64,000 bases of DNA from an uncultured Bacilli bacterium (GTDB lineage Bacteria; Bacillota_I; Bacilli_A; RF39; UBA660): positions 1 through 64,000 of the forward strand of contig CAJUPN010000002.1 of the NCBI GenBank assembly GCA_910588195.1, in the 5' to 3' direction. The position numbers were made by a program, and so were the translations under genes. Under the pieces are notes generated by a model that saw only the letters and a program-made list of their open reading frames with translations, searched no databases and was not told the DNA's origin. This document shows, in pieces, positions 42,643 to 52,500 of this stretch (position 1 is the first letter of the stretch; the number at the start of each line of letters is the position of its first letter).

Positions 42643-43408
42643 TATTAATAATTTAAATGAAATAGAAGAATATGAGAAAATTGGCATAACCAATTTTCTT
42701 TTTGCAATTGAAAAGTTTTCTATTGGTTATAAAGCTTTTTCTTTAGAATCTATACCTTCATCAGCTTATGTCTTGATAAATAGAGTTTTAGATTGTGAAG
42801 ATGTTGATAAGTTAGAATCCTTAAAAGAAGAGATTTCAAGGTTTAAAGGAATAATTTATGAAGATGTTGCTGTATATAATTTGTTTAAAGATGAAGATAT
42901 TGAATTAATTTGGTTTCAAAATCATTTTACAACCAATTATGCCTCAATTAATTACTATTTGAAAAATGGTGTAGACTCTGCAGTTATTTCTAACGAGATA
43001 ACAGAAAATGAAATATTAGAGATACTTGATAAATCCTTAAAGCCACTTGTCATAAATATCTTAGGTAAAAATCAAATAATGTATTCTAGAAGAACTCTTT
43101 TAACTAATTTTAATAAACATAATAATCTTACCGATTATAATAATATGATTTTAAAAGAAAATGCTACATCATCTCGATTTTTAGCTCAAGAAAGTGAATA
43201 TGGTACAGTCATTTATAATGATGAATATTTTAATTATACACATATATTAAAAAATATAGACGCAACTAAAATAAAATTTAATCTTATTTTAAATCAAGAT
43301 TTAAAACCATCTAAAATAGATGCTATTTTAAAAGGTGAACCATTTGGTAATGATGGCTTTTTAAATAAAAAAACAGTATATAGAATGAGTGAGTATAATG
43401 ACCGATAA
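42614..43408 (+). CDS. yrrN: YrrN-like, reduced U32 peptidase-type protein
   Basis: A 264-residue protein at the position of B. subtilis yrrN, the first of two U32-like genes. It keeps a short TIM-barrel-like layout (KILININNLNEIEEYEKIG at the start) but lacks the Cys-rich U32 signature and the GRCVLSNY-type segment of its neighbour. It is therefore a divergent partner subunit, predicted to join TrhP-type tRNA hydroxylation. Three near-adjacent ATGs (42614, 42617, 42623) exist and no strong ribosome site decides between them. It overlaps trmR by 29 bases and the next gene by 11. Confidence 0.75.
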   Translation: MMKMSKILININNLNEIEEYEKIGITNFLFAIEKFSIGYKAFSLESIPSSAYVLINRVLDCEDVDKLESLKEEISRFKGIIYEDVAVYNLFKDEDIELIWFQNHFTTNYASINYYLKNGVDSAVISNEITENEILEILDKSLKPLVINILGKNQIMYSRRTLLTNFNKHNNLTDYNNMILKENATSSRFLAQESEYGTVIYNDEYFNYTHILKNIDATKIKFNLILNQDLKPSKIDAILKGEPFGNDGFLNKKTVYRMSEYNDR

Positions 43409-44609
43409 AATTGAATTATTAGCTCCAGCAGGGAGTATTGAAAAAATGGAATTTGCCTTCTTGTATGGCGCTGATGCTGTTTATTTTGGTGGAAAAAATT
43501 ATTCTTTAAGAGCAAATGCTAAAAATTTTTCTTTAGATGAAATGAAAGAAGCTGTTTTATTCGCTCATTCTAGAAATAAGAGAGTTTATGTAACTGTTAA
43601 CATTGTATTTCATAATGAAGATTTAATTGGATTAGAAGAATATTTAAAATATTTAAGTGAGATAAAGGTTGATGCCATAATCACCAGTGACGTTGCGGTA
43701 ATGAGTTTAATTAAAGAAAAAAATATTGATCTAGAGATTCATATTTCAACGCAAGCTAGCATATTAAATCATGAGGCAGCTAAATTTTACAAATGTTTAG
43801 GGGCAACAAGGGTTGTTCTTGCAAGAGAAGCTAGTGAACAAGATATAAAAAGAATTAAAGCAGAAACGGGATTAGAAATAGAATGTTTTATCCATGGGGC
43901 TATGTGTACAAGTATATCTGGGCGTTGTGTTTTATCGAATTATTGTACTAACCGAGACTCAAATAGAGGGGGATGTGCTCAAATATGTCGCTGGACATTT
44001 GACTATATGAAGGATGACGAAAAAGTAACAGAAGAACCATTTTCAATGACTCCTAAGGATTTAAATATGGTTTCCAATATCCAAAAAATGCTCGACATAG
44101 GAGTTAATTCTTTTAAGATAGAGGGACGAATGCGTTCGATTTACTATGTTTCAACAGTTATTTTAGCGTATCGTCGTTTAATTGATAGAATTTTAAATAA
44201 AACTTTAACAGAAGAATATAGTAATTATATTTTAAATGTTTTAAATCGTGTTGCTAATCGTGATTCTGCTCCACAATTTTTTAACTGTTTACCAGGGATG
44301 AAAGAACAATATTATTTAGGACGAGAAGAATTATCTAATCAAGACTTCCTAGGTCTTGTTCTTGATTATGAAGATGGAATTGCTACTATTGAGGAAAGAA
44401 ATAGTTTTAAAATTGGTGATGAGGTACAAGCCATAGGTCCAAATCATGAAACATATTCTTTTAAGATAGAGAGCATTATAGATGAAGAGGGAAATGAATT
44501 AGATGTTGCTAGACATCCTCAAATGATTATCAAAGTGAAAGTTCCTTTTAAACTTGAAAAAAACGACATGATTCGTGCGAAAGTGTTTGACTTTTCACCT
44601 AAAGTGTAA
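43398..44609 (+). CDS. yrrO: U32 family protein, TrhP/YrrO-like
   Basis: A 403-residue U32 protein. It begins IELLAPAGSIEKMEFAFLYG, with GADAVYFGG, and has the signature ECFIHGAMCTSISGRCVLSN and the CTNRDSNRGGCAQICRW segment, whose cysteines bind an iron-sulfur cluster in relatives. Homologues at this locus (YrrO, E. coli TrhP) add the 5-hydroxyl to tRNA wobble uridine, with prephenate as a cofactor source; others (RlhA) hydroxylate 23S rRNA. Linkage to trmR favours the tRNA role. I start at ATG 43398; a GTG three codons upstream lacks a better ribosome site. Confidence 0.87.
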   Translation: MTDKIELLAPAGSIEKMEFAFLYGADAVYFGGKNYSLRANAKNFSLDEMKEAVLFAHSRNKRVYVTVNIVFHNEDLIGLEEYLKYLSEIKVDAIITSDVAVMSLIKEKNIDLEIHISTQASILNHEAAKFYKCLGATRVVLAREASEQDIKRIKAETGLEIECFIHGAMCTSISGRCVLSNYCTNRDSNRGGCAQICRWTFDYMKDDEKVTEEPFSMTPKDLNMVSNIQKMLDIGVNSFKIEGRMRSIYYVSTVILAYRRLIDRILNKTLTEEYSNYILNVLNRVANRDSAPQFFNCLPGMKEQYYLGREELSNQDFLGLVLDYEDGIATIEERNSFKIGDEVQAIGPNHETYSFKIESIIDEEGNELDVARHPQMIIKVKVPFKLEKNDMIRAKVFDFSPKV

Positions 44610-44667
44610 TATCATTTTAAAAGTAGTTTATTGAATGATTATTTTCAAAAAGAAAGAGTGATATTTT

Positions 44668-45138
44668 ATGTCAGGAAAAAAAGAAATTAAATTAACTGCT
44701 GCAGGTTTCACTGAAATAGAAGAAGAACTTGCGAAGTTAAGAGAAGAAGATAGACCAAGAATTATACAAGCTATAAAAGAAGCTAGAGCCCAAGGAGATT
44801 TATCAGAAAATGCCGACTATGATGCTGCTAGAGAAGAACAAGCTAAAACTGAATCAAGAATTAAAGAATTAGAATATATGTTAGAACATGCAACAATAGT
44901 AAAAGAAGCAAAAAAAGGCGAGTGTGGATTGGGGTCTACTGTTACAATTGAATATGTTGATGATGAAGATACAGATGAATATAAGATTGTTGGCTCACTT
45001 GAAGCTAATATCTTAGAAAATAAAATTTCTGATGAGTCAGCTATGGGAGCTGCTTTATGTGGTCATAAAGTTGGCGACATTGTAACCATCGAAAGTCCAA
45101 ATGGAACATATGATGTAAAGATTGTTAAAATTGATTAA
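44668..45138 (+). CDS. greA: Transcription elongation factor GreA
   Basis: A 156-residue GreA of standard length, which rescues backtracked RNA polymerase by stimulating transcript cleavage. The coiled coil carries EEELAKLREEDRPRIIQAIK, then GDLSENADYDAAREEQ with the acidic tip residues. The C-terminal FKBP-like domain contains ISDESAMGAALCGHKVGD. The Bacillus order has udk between yrrO and greA; udk is absent here. AAAGAGTGA lies before the ATG, and a terminator overlaps the stop. Confidence 0.96.
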   Translation: MSGKKEIKLTAAGFTEIEEELAKLREEDRPRIIQAIKEARAQGDLSENADYDAAREEQAKTESRIKELEYMLEHATIVKEAKKGECGLGSTVTIEYVDDEDTDEYKIVGSLEANILENKISDESAMGAALCGHKVGDIVTIESPNGTYDVKIVKID

Positions 45139-45151
45139 CAATCTTTTTTTT
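45118..45151 (+). terminator. greA terminator
   Basis: 11-bp perfect stem AAGATTGTTAA/TTAACAATCTT, 6-base loop, T run, including the stop codon. Confidence 0.92.
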
Positions 45152-45154
45152 ATG

Positions 45155-45183
45155 TTGTTTGAGATTTGATTTTTTGATATAAT
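45155..45183 (+). promoter_or_regulatory. Promoter of RsmC-like gene
   Basis: TTGTTT and TATAAT with 17 bases between; TGA before the -10 makes it extended. Confidence 0.75.
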
Positions 45184-45207
45184 ATTGATATTCGAAGGGG
45201 AAAATTG

Positions 45208-45798
45208 ATGGGACATTATTTTACTAACAACGACAATCTAAAAAGTGAATTTAGAACCATTATATATAAACGTGGTGACGAAATAACTAAATTTACAAGT
45301 GATCTTGGAGTTTTTTCTAAAGATAAAGTTGATTATGGTTCAAATTTATTAATCGATACTTATATTGAAAAAGGAAGAAAAAACGTTAAAGTTCTAGATG
45401 TTGGTTGTGGTTATGGCATCATAGGTATCTTGTTAGCTAAGCATATGAATACAGATTCAACTATGATTGACGTTAATAAAAGAGCAGTTCATCTTACAGA
45501 TATAAATATCAAAAATATAGGAGTAGACGCCAAAACTTTTGAATCAGATATTTATAGTAATGTAAGTGAATATTATGATGTAGTAATAACAAACCCTCCG
45601 ATTAGAACAGGTAAACAGACTGTACTTAAGATTCTATTTGATGCAGCAAATCATTTAAAACCAGACGGTGAACTATGGTTTGTAATCAGAAAGGATCAAG
45701 GGGCAAAAAGTATTATGGAAACACTTAAAAGTACGTACGAGATTGAAGTCATAAATAAAAGCAAAGGTTTTTTCATAATTCTTGCCAAAAAGCATTGA
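45208..45798 (+). CDS. rsmC: RsmC-like rRNA methyltransferase (YbxB)
   Basis: A 196-residue class I methyltransferase of the single-domain RsmC/YbxB type, predicted to modify guanine in 16S rRNA. VLDVGCGYGIIGI is the SAM loop and VVITNPPIRTGK the catalytic NPP motif for exocyclic amino groups. KRGDEITKFTSDLGVFSKDK is the typical entry segment. In Bacillus ybxB lies directly before rpoB, as here. I use ATG 45208 after GAAGGGG. The rpoB promoter overlaps its stop codon. Confidence 0.88.
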   Translation: MGHYFTNNDNLKSEFRTIIYKRGDEITKFTSDLGVFSKDKVDYGSNLLIDTYIEKGRKNVKVLDVGCGYGIIGILLAKHMNTDSTMIDVNKRAVHLTDINIKNIGVDAKTFESDIYSNVSEYYDVVITNPPIRTGKQTVLKILFDAANHLKPDGELWFVIRKDQGAKSIMETLKSTYEIEVINKSKGFFIILAKKH

Positions 45799-45823
45799 CA
45801 CTGATATAAATTGAAGATATAAT
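45795..45823 (+). promoter_or_regulatory. rpoBC promoter
   Basis: Exact TTGACA and TATAAT with a 17-base spacer. The leader (about 65 bases) has an ACTCC/GGAGT hairpin at 45842-45861. No rplJ-rplL genes precede rpoB in this window. Confidence 0.9.
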
Positions 45824-45895
45824 TTTAAATTGGTGGCGAATACTCCTTTTTCACGTGGAGTTCACAAAAAATTACTATAGTATTGGGGTGAAAAG

Positions 45896-48800
45896 ATGGC
45901 ATACAAAGTACAAAAATTTGGTGACCATAGAGAAAGAAGAACTTTCTCAAAAACAACTAACGCACTTGAGTTAGCAGATTTGCTTGAAATCCAAAAGAAA
46001 TCCTATGACCAATTCTTAACTGAAGGTATTGATGAAGTATTTAAAGATATTTTCCCAGTTGAGTCATTTACTGGTAAAATTTCACTTTCTTTTGATTCAT
46101 ACAGTTTTGATAATCCAAGATATGGCGTAAAAGAGTCTAAAGAGAGAATGGTAACATACTCAGCACCTTTAAAGGTTCAAGCTCGTGTGTTTGTTCATGA
46201 GACTGGGGAAGTAAGAGAACAAGAAATCTTCCTTGGAGACATGCCTATGATGACAGAGGCAGGAACATTTATTATAAATGGTGTTGAAAGAGTAATTGTT
46301 TCTCAATTAGTAAGAAGCCCATCTATCTATTTTAAAAGAGAAATTGATAAGAATGGACGTCCTGTAGTATCTGGAGAAATTATACCTAACCGTGGAACAT
46401 GGTTAGAATTTGAACTTGATGCAAGAGATGTTGTATATGTAAGAATTGATAGAACGCGTAAAGTTACTATTACAACACTATTAAGAGCATTAGGTTTATC
46501 TAGTGATGAAGAAATTTTAGAAGTATTTGGTGAAGAAAATCAATTCATAAAAAATACTTTAGAAAAAGATTCGACAAAGAACAAAGATGAAGCTTTAATT
46601 GAAATTTATGAAAAGTTACGTCCAGGGGAACCTGCAACATTAGATTCTGCAAAGAACCAAATGATTACTAGATTCTTTGATAAGTTTAGATATGATTTAG
46701 CAAAAGTTGGACGTTATAAATTCAATAAAAAATTAAATGTCTTAGACCGTTTGTTAGGAATGACTATTGCTGAAGATATTAAAGACGGTAAAAAAGTTAT
46801 ATGTGCATCAGGTACAGTAATTGATAAGACAATGTTAGAAACATTAAGACCTATTTTCCAAGAAGGTTATAATGTAAAAGAAGTTACTATAAATGAAGAG
46901 TTAGATCAATACAATAAAATACAAACTGTTAAAGTATTTGATCCAGCTAATGAAGGAAAAATAATTACTATTATTGGTAATGATCAAACTATTGATTCAC
47001 GTAGATTAACAGTGTCTGATGTTTACGGTGCAGTAAGTTATTATTTAAATTTACTTACTGGTTTTGGTTCAGTTGATGAAATTGATCATTTAGGAAACCG
47101 TCGTGTTAGACAAGTTGGTGAATTAATTCAAAATCAATTTAAAACAGGTATTGCTCGTATGGAAAGAGTTATTCGTGAAAGGATGACTACTCAAGAGTTA
47201 GATGCCATAACTCCAAAAACATTAATAAACATTCGTCCAGTGACTGCAGCTATGAAAGAATTCTTTGGTTCAAGTCAATTATCAAAATTCATGGATCAAA
47301 TTAATCCAATAGCTGAGTTAACAGATAAAAGACGTCTATCATCTTTAGGACCTGGTGGTTTATCAAGAGATAGAGCAGGAATGGATGTACGTGACGTTAA
47401 CGTATCCCATTATGGTAGAATTTGTCCTATTGAATCTCCAGAAGGAGCAAATATTGGACTAATAACTTCACTTGCAAGTTATGCAAAGATTAATGAATAT
47501 GGATTTATAATGACTCCATATAGAAGAGTTGTTGACTGTCATGTAACTGACGAAATTGTATATATGACAGCTGATGAAGAACAAGATTATTATATTGGAC
47601 AAGCAACGATTACTATGGACAATAAAAATAATATTATTGAAGAAGAACCAGTATGTCGTTACAACGGAGATAACGTTACAACAACTAAAGAAAAAGTTAA
47701 CTTTATCGATGTTGCTCCAAGTCAAATTGTTTCAATAACTACAAGTATAATTCCATTCTTGGATCATGACGATGCAACTCGTGCTCTAATGGGTTCAAAC
47801 ATGCAACGTCAAGCAGTTCCATTAATAAAAACAGAGGCACCTTTAATTGGTACAGGTGTTGAATATATTGCTGCTAGAGATTCAGGAAGTACTATAGTAT
47901 GTAAAGCTGATGGTGTAGTAGAATATGCCGATTCTAAAAAGATTATTGTAAAAACAGCTAAAGACAAAGATGTTTACTATTTAGCAAACTTTGAAAGAAG
48001 TAATGCAGAAAGTTGTATAAATCATTCTCCTATTGTTTCGATTGGGGAGAAAGTTCATAGAGGTGAAGTAATCGCTGATGGACCTTCAACTGATAAAGGA
48101 GAATTAGCATTAGGTAAAAACATGGTAGTTGCCTTCATGACATGTAATGGATACAACTATGAAGATGCTGTTGTATTAAACGAAAGAATTGTAAAAGATG
48201 ATGTTTATACAAACTTACATATTGAACACTATGATATTGATTGTCGTGATACAAAGCTTGGACCGGAAGAAATTACAAGAGATATTCCAAATGTATCTGA
48301 AGAAGCTCGTAAGAATTTAGATTCTGAGGGTATTATCCGTATTGGTACAGAAGTTAAAGAAGGAGATATCTTAGTAGGTAAAGTTACACCAAAAGGGGTT
48401 CAAGAATTAACTAGTGAAGAAAAATTATTACACGCAATATTCGGTGAAAAAACACGTGAAGTAAGAGATACATCATTACGTGTTGCTCACGGAGCTGATG
48501 GAATTGTTCATGATGTTAAAGTATATACTAAAGAAAACAGTGATGAATTACCAGCAGGTGTATCAAAAGTAGTTCGTGTATATATTGTTCAAAAACGTAA
48601 GATTCAAGTTGGAGATAAAATGTCTGGACGTCATGGAAATAAAGGTGTTGTATCACTTATACTTCCAGAAGAGGACATGCCATACTTACCAGATGGTACT
48701 CCAGTAGATGTAGTATTAAACCCACAAGGTGTTCCATCACGTATGAACTTAGGACAAATTCTTGAGTTACACTTAGGAATGGCTGCTAAGAAGTTAGGTG

Positions 48801-49549
48801 TACACGTTGCAACTCCAGTATTTGATGGAGCAACAATTGAAGAAATTTATGAAATGATGGATGAAGCAGGAATGGATCAAGATGGAAAAACGATCCTATA
48901 TGATGGAAAAACTGGTGAACCATTTGAAAATAGAGTTTCAGTTGGTGTCATGTATATGATTAAACTACACCACATGGTAGATGATAAATTACATGCTCGT
49001 TCAACTGGACCATACAGTTTAGTAACACAACAACCTCTTGGTGGTAAAGCACAATTTGGTGGACAAAGATTTGGTGAGATGGAAGTTTGGGCACTATATG
49101 CTTATGGTGCAGCCCATGTCTTACAAGAAATTATGACAGTTAAATCTGACGATGTTAACGGTCGTGTTAAAGTATACGAAGCATTAGTTAAAGGAAAAAC
49201 AATAACTACTGCAGGAGTTCCAGAAAGCTTTAGAGTTCTTATTAAAGAATTCCAAGCATTAGGTTTAAATATTGAAATGTTAGACAATAATGATGAAATA
49301 CATGATTTAAGAGAATTAGAAGCTGACGAAGAAGATCCAGAGGAGTCTTTAACAATTGATGAAATAGATGTAAATACTGGTGAAGTAAAACAAAAAGTTC
49401 CAATTGTTCCAGAAATTGATCCTCCAGTAGAGGAACCAGTTGAAGAAACAGAAGATGAAGATGATTTTGAAACTGATTTAGATGAAGAAATGCCAAGCGA
49501 TGATGAGATTATGGCAATGGAACAAGGTTTTGAAGGAGGGGAAGAATAA
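45896..49549 (+). CDS. rpoB: RNA polymerase beta subunit
   Basis: A 1217-residue RpoB. It holds the fork loop, rifampicin pocket (about 461-500) and C-terminal clamp. The pocket reads QLSKFMDQINPIAELTDKRR: in E. coli numbering Q513 is Lys (K464 here) and H526 is Asp (D477 here), both substitutions known from rifampicin-resistant mutants. KMSGRHGNKG and HLGMAAKKLG further on are standard. The C-terminus adds an acidic tail of about 50 residues (PVEETEDEDDFETDLDEE). GGGGTGA lies before the ATG, and the stop overlaps the rpoC start (TAATG). Confidence 0.98.
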   Translation: MAYKVQKFGDHRERRTFSKTTNALELADLLEIQKKSYDQFLTEGIDEVFKDIFPVESFTGKISLSFDSYSFDNPRYGVKESKERMVTYSAPLKVQARVFVHETGEVREQEIFLGDMPMMTEAGTFIINGVERVIVSQLVRSPSIYFKREIDKNGRPVVSGEIIPNRGTWLEFELDARDVVYVRIDRTRKVTITTLLRALGLSSDEEILEVFGEENQFIKNTLEKDSTKNKDEALIEIYEKLRPGEPATLDSAKNQMITRFFDKFRYDLAKVGRYKFNKKLNVLDRLLGMTIAEDIKDGKKVICASGTVIDKTMLETLRPIFQEGYNVKEVTINEELDQYNKIQTVKVFDPANEGKIITIIGNDQTIDSRRLTVSDVYGAVSYYLNLLTGFGSVDEIDHLGNRRVRQVGELIQNQFKTGIARMERVIRERMTTQELDAITPKTLINIRPVTAAMKEFFGSSQLSKFMDQINPIAELTDKRRLSSLGPGGLSRDRAGMDVRDVNVSHYGRICPIESPEGANIGLITSLASYAKINEYGFIMTPYRRVVDCHVTDEIVYMTADEEQDYYIGQATITMDNKNNIIEEEPVCRYNGDNVTTTKEKVNFIDVAPSQIVSITTSIIPFLDHDDATRALMGSNMQRQAVPLIKTEAPLIGTGVEYIAARDSGSTIVCKADGVVEYADSKKIIVKTAKDKDVYYLANFERSNAESCINHSPIVSIGEKVHRGEVIADGPSTDKGELALGKNMVVAFMTCNGYNYEDAVVLNERIVKDDVYTNLHIEHYDIDCRDTKLGPEEITRDIPNVSEEARKNLDSEGIIRIGTEVKEGDILVGKVTPKGVQELTSEEKLLHAIFGEKTREVRDTSLRVAHGADGIVHDVKVYTKENSDELPAGVSKVVRVYIVQKRKIQVGDKMSGRHGNKGVVSLILPEEDMPYLPDGTPVDVVLNPQGVPSRMNLGQILELHLGMAAKKLGVHVATPVFDGATIEEIYEMMDEAGMDQDGKTILYDGKTGEPFENRVSVGVMYMIKLHHMVDDKLHARSTGPYSLVTQQPLGGKAQFGGQRFGEMEVWALYAYGAAHVLQEIMTVKSDDVNGRVKVYEALVKGKTITTAGVPESFRVLIKEFQALGLNIEMLDNNDEIHDLRELEADEEDPEESLTIDEIDVNTGEVKQKVPIVPEIDPPVEEPVEETEDEDDFETDLDEEMPSDDEIMAMEQGFEGGEE

Positions 49550-52500
49550 TGTTAGAAGTTAACAACATTAAAGGTATAAAAATTAGTATAGCTAGCCCTG
49601 AAAAAATTCGTGAATGGTCATATGGTGAAGTAAAAAAACCAGAAACTATTAATTATCGAACTTTAAAACCAGAAAGAGATGGTTTATTCTGTGAGAAAAT
49701 CTTTGGACCATCAAAGGATTATGAATGTTCTTGTGGTAAATATAAAAGATTAAGATATAAAAATGTTATTTGTGATAGATGTGGAGTGGAAGTTACTAAG
49801 TCAAAAGTACGTCGTGAACGTATGGGACATATTGAACTTGCTTCTCCATGTTCTCACATTTGGTTCTTTAAAGGAGTACCATCAAAGATGGGACTTGTTC
49901 TAGATATGTCTCCAAGAGATCTAGAAGAAGTACTATATTTCGTAAGTTATGTAGTAATTAATCCAGGAAGTGTTCCTTTAGAGAAAAAACAAACTTTATC
50001 AGATAAAGAATATCGTGCATATTATGAAAAATATGGTGATTCTTTTGAAGTTGGTATGGGAGCTGAAGCAATCAAAAAACTTCTAATTGAAGTAGATGTT
50101 GATGCCGAAGTTGAAGCTCTAAGAAAAGAACTTGATGGAGCAACTGGACAAAAACGTGTAAGATTAGTTAAACGTCTTGATTGTCTTGTTTCATTTCAAG
50201 AAAGTGGAAACAAACCAGATTGGATGGTGCTTGATGCTATTCCAGTTATTCCACCAGATTTAAGACCAATGATTCAACTTGATGGTGGACGTTTTGCAAC
50301 ATCAGATTTAAATGATTTGTATCGTCGTATTATCAATAGAAATAACCGTTTAAAGAAACTACTTGAACTTGGAGCTCCTTCAATTATCGTTCAAAACGAA
50401 AAACGTATGCTTCAAGAAGCCGTTGATACATTATTTGATAATGGTCGTCGTGGTAGAAGTGTTACTTCTGCAACAAGTCGTCCTTTAAAATCTCTATCAA
50501 GTATATTAAAAGGTAAACAAGGTCGTTTCCGTCAAAACTTATTAGGTAAACGTGTTGACTATTCTGGACGTTCAGTTATCGTAGTTGGTCCATCATTAAA
50601 GATGTATCAATGTGGTATTCCTAAAGAAATGGCACTTGAGTTATTCAAACCTCATGTAATAAATGGACTTGTTGAACGTGGTTTAGCTCATAATATCAAA
50701 GGAGCTAAAAAATTAATAGATTACCGTGATGATTGTGTATGGGATATCGTAGAAGATGTTATTACAGAACATCCAGTAATGTTAAACCGTGCCCCAACAC
50801 TACATAGATTAGGTATTCAAGCATTTGAACCTAAACTAGTTGGTGGAAAAGCCATTAGACTACATCCTTTAGTTTGTACAGCATTCAACGCTGACTTCGA
50901 TGGTGACCAAATGGCAGTACACGTACCTCTTTCAGAAGAAGCAAAAGCAGAAGCTAGAATTCTTATGTTAGGTGCAAATAACATTCTATCTCCAAAAGAT
51001 GGAAAACCAATTGTTACACCAGGACAAGATATGGTTCTTGGAAACTTCTATTTAACTCTTGAAAAAGCAGGAGAAGAAAATGAAGGTCGTGTATTCAAAG
51101 ATGAAAATGAAGCTTTAATGGCTTATGAAAGAAGAGAAATTACTCTTCATACAAGAATAGCTTTACCAGTAAGTAGCTTTAAACATAAATTATTTATGGA
51201 AGAAGTACAAGATAAATATCTAGTAACTACTGTTGGTAAAATTAAGTTTAACGAAATATTACCTGATGCTTTCCAATACTTAGATGAAGCAACAAAGGAA
51301 AATATTGAAGGTATTACCCCAATGAAATTCTTCTTAGATCAAGGTGTAAATATCCCAGAAGAAATAGCTAAGATGCCTTTAATTCCAGCATTTGGTAAAA
51401 AAGATTTACAAAAAATAATAGCTCAAGTTTTCAAACGTTTTAAAACAACTGAAACAAGTATTATGCTTGATAAGTTAAAAGATTTAGGATTTAAATTCTC
51501 AACTGTAGCAGGTATAACTTTCTCAATGGCAGATATTGTAGTATCTGAACATAAGCAAGAGTATCTTAAAGAAGGCCATGATATGGTTGAAAAAATCAAC
51601 AAACAATATAAACGTGGTTTAATAACAGATGAAGAAAGACATAATTCTGTATGTGATGTTTGGAATGGAGTTCAGGATAAGGTTCACGGAGAGCTAGCTG
51701 CTATAGCAAAATCAAATAATGATAATCCAATCTTCATGATGATGAATTCTGGTGCCCGTGGTAGTGTTGGACAGTTCGGACAAATGGCTGGTATGTCAGG
51801 ATTAATGGCTAAACCTGATGGAACAGTTTCAGAAGTTCCTATTACTTCATCACTAGTAGAAGGACGTAGAGTTAACGAATTCTTCTTAAATACCCATGGG
51901 GCTCGTAAAGGTTCTGCCGATACAGCGTTACGTACTGCCGATTCAGGATACTTAACTCGTCGTTTAGTTGATGTTGTACAAGATATCATTGTTAAAGAAA
52001 GTGACTGTGGTTGTCTTTCTGGATTAGTAGTTCATGCTTTCGTAAACGAAAAAGATGGTTCTGTAATTGAATCATTAGCTGATCGTATATCTGGAAGATT
52101 TGCTGCAAAACGTATAGTAAATCCAGAAACAAAAGCTGTAATTGTTGAAAAAGATGAAATGATTACAGAATCATTAGTATCTAAAATTGAAAAAGCTGGT
52201 ATTACAGAAGTTGAAATTCGTAGTGCTCTAACTTGTACATCAGCTAATGGTGTATGTCAAAAATGTTATGGTACAAACTTAGCAACTGGAAATCTAGTTG
52301 AAACAGGAGAGGCTGTTGGTATAATGGCTGCTCAATCAATTGGTGAACCTGGTACACAGCTTACAATGCGTACATTCCATTCAGGTGGAGCTGCCCATGG
52401 TGGAGATGCCGATATAACTCAAGGTCTTCCAAGAGTTGAGGAATTATTTGAAGCTCGTATACCAAAAGCTAAAGCAACAATTGCTGAAATTACAGGAAAG

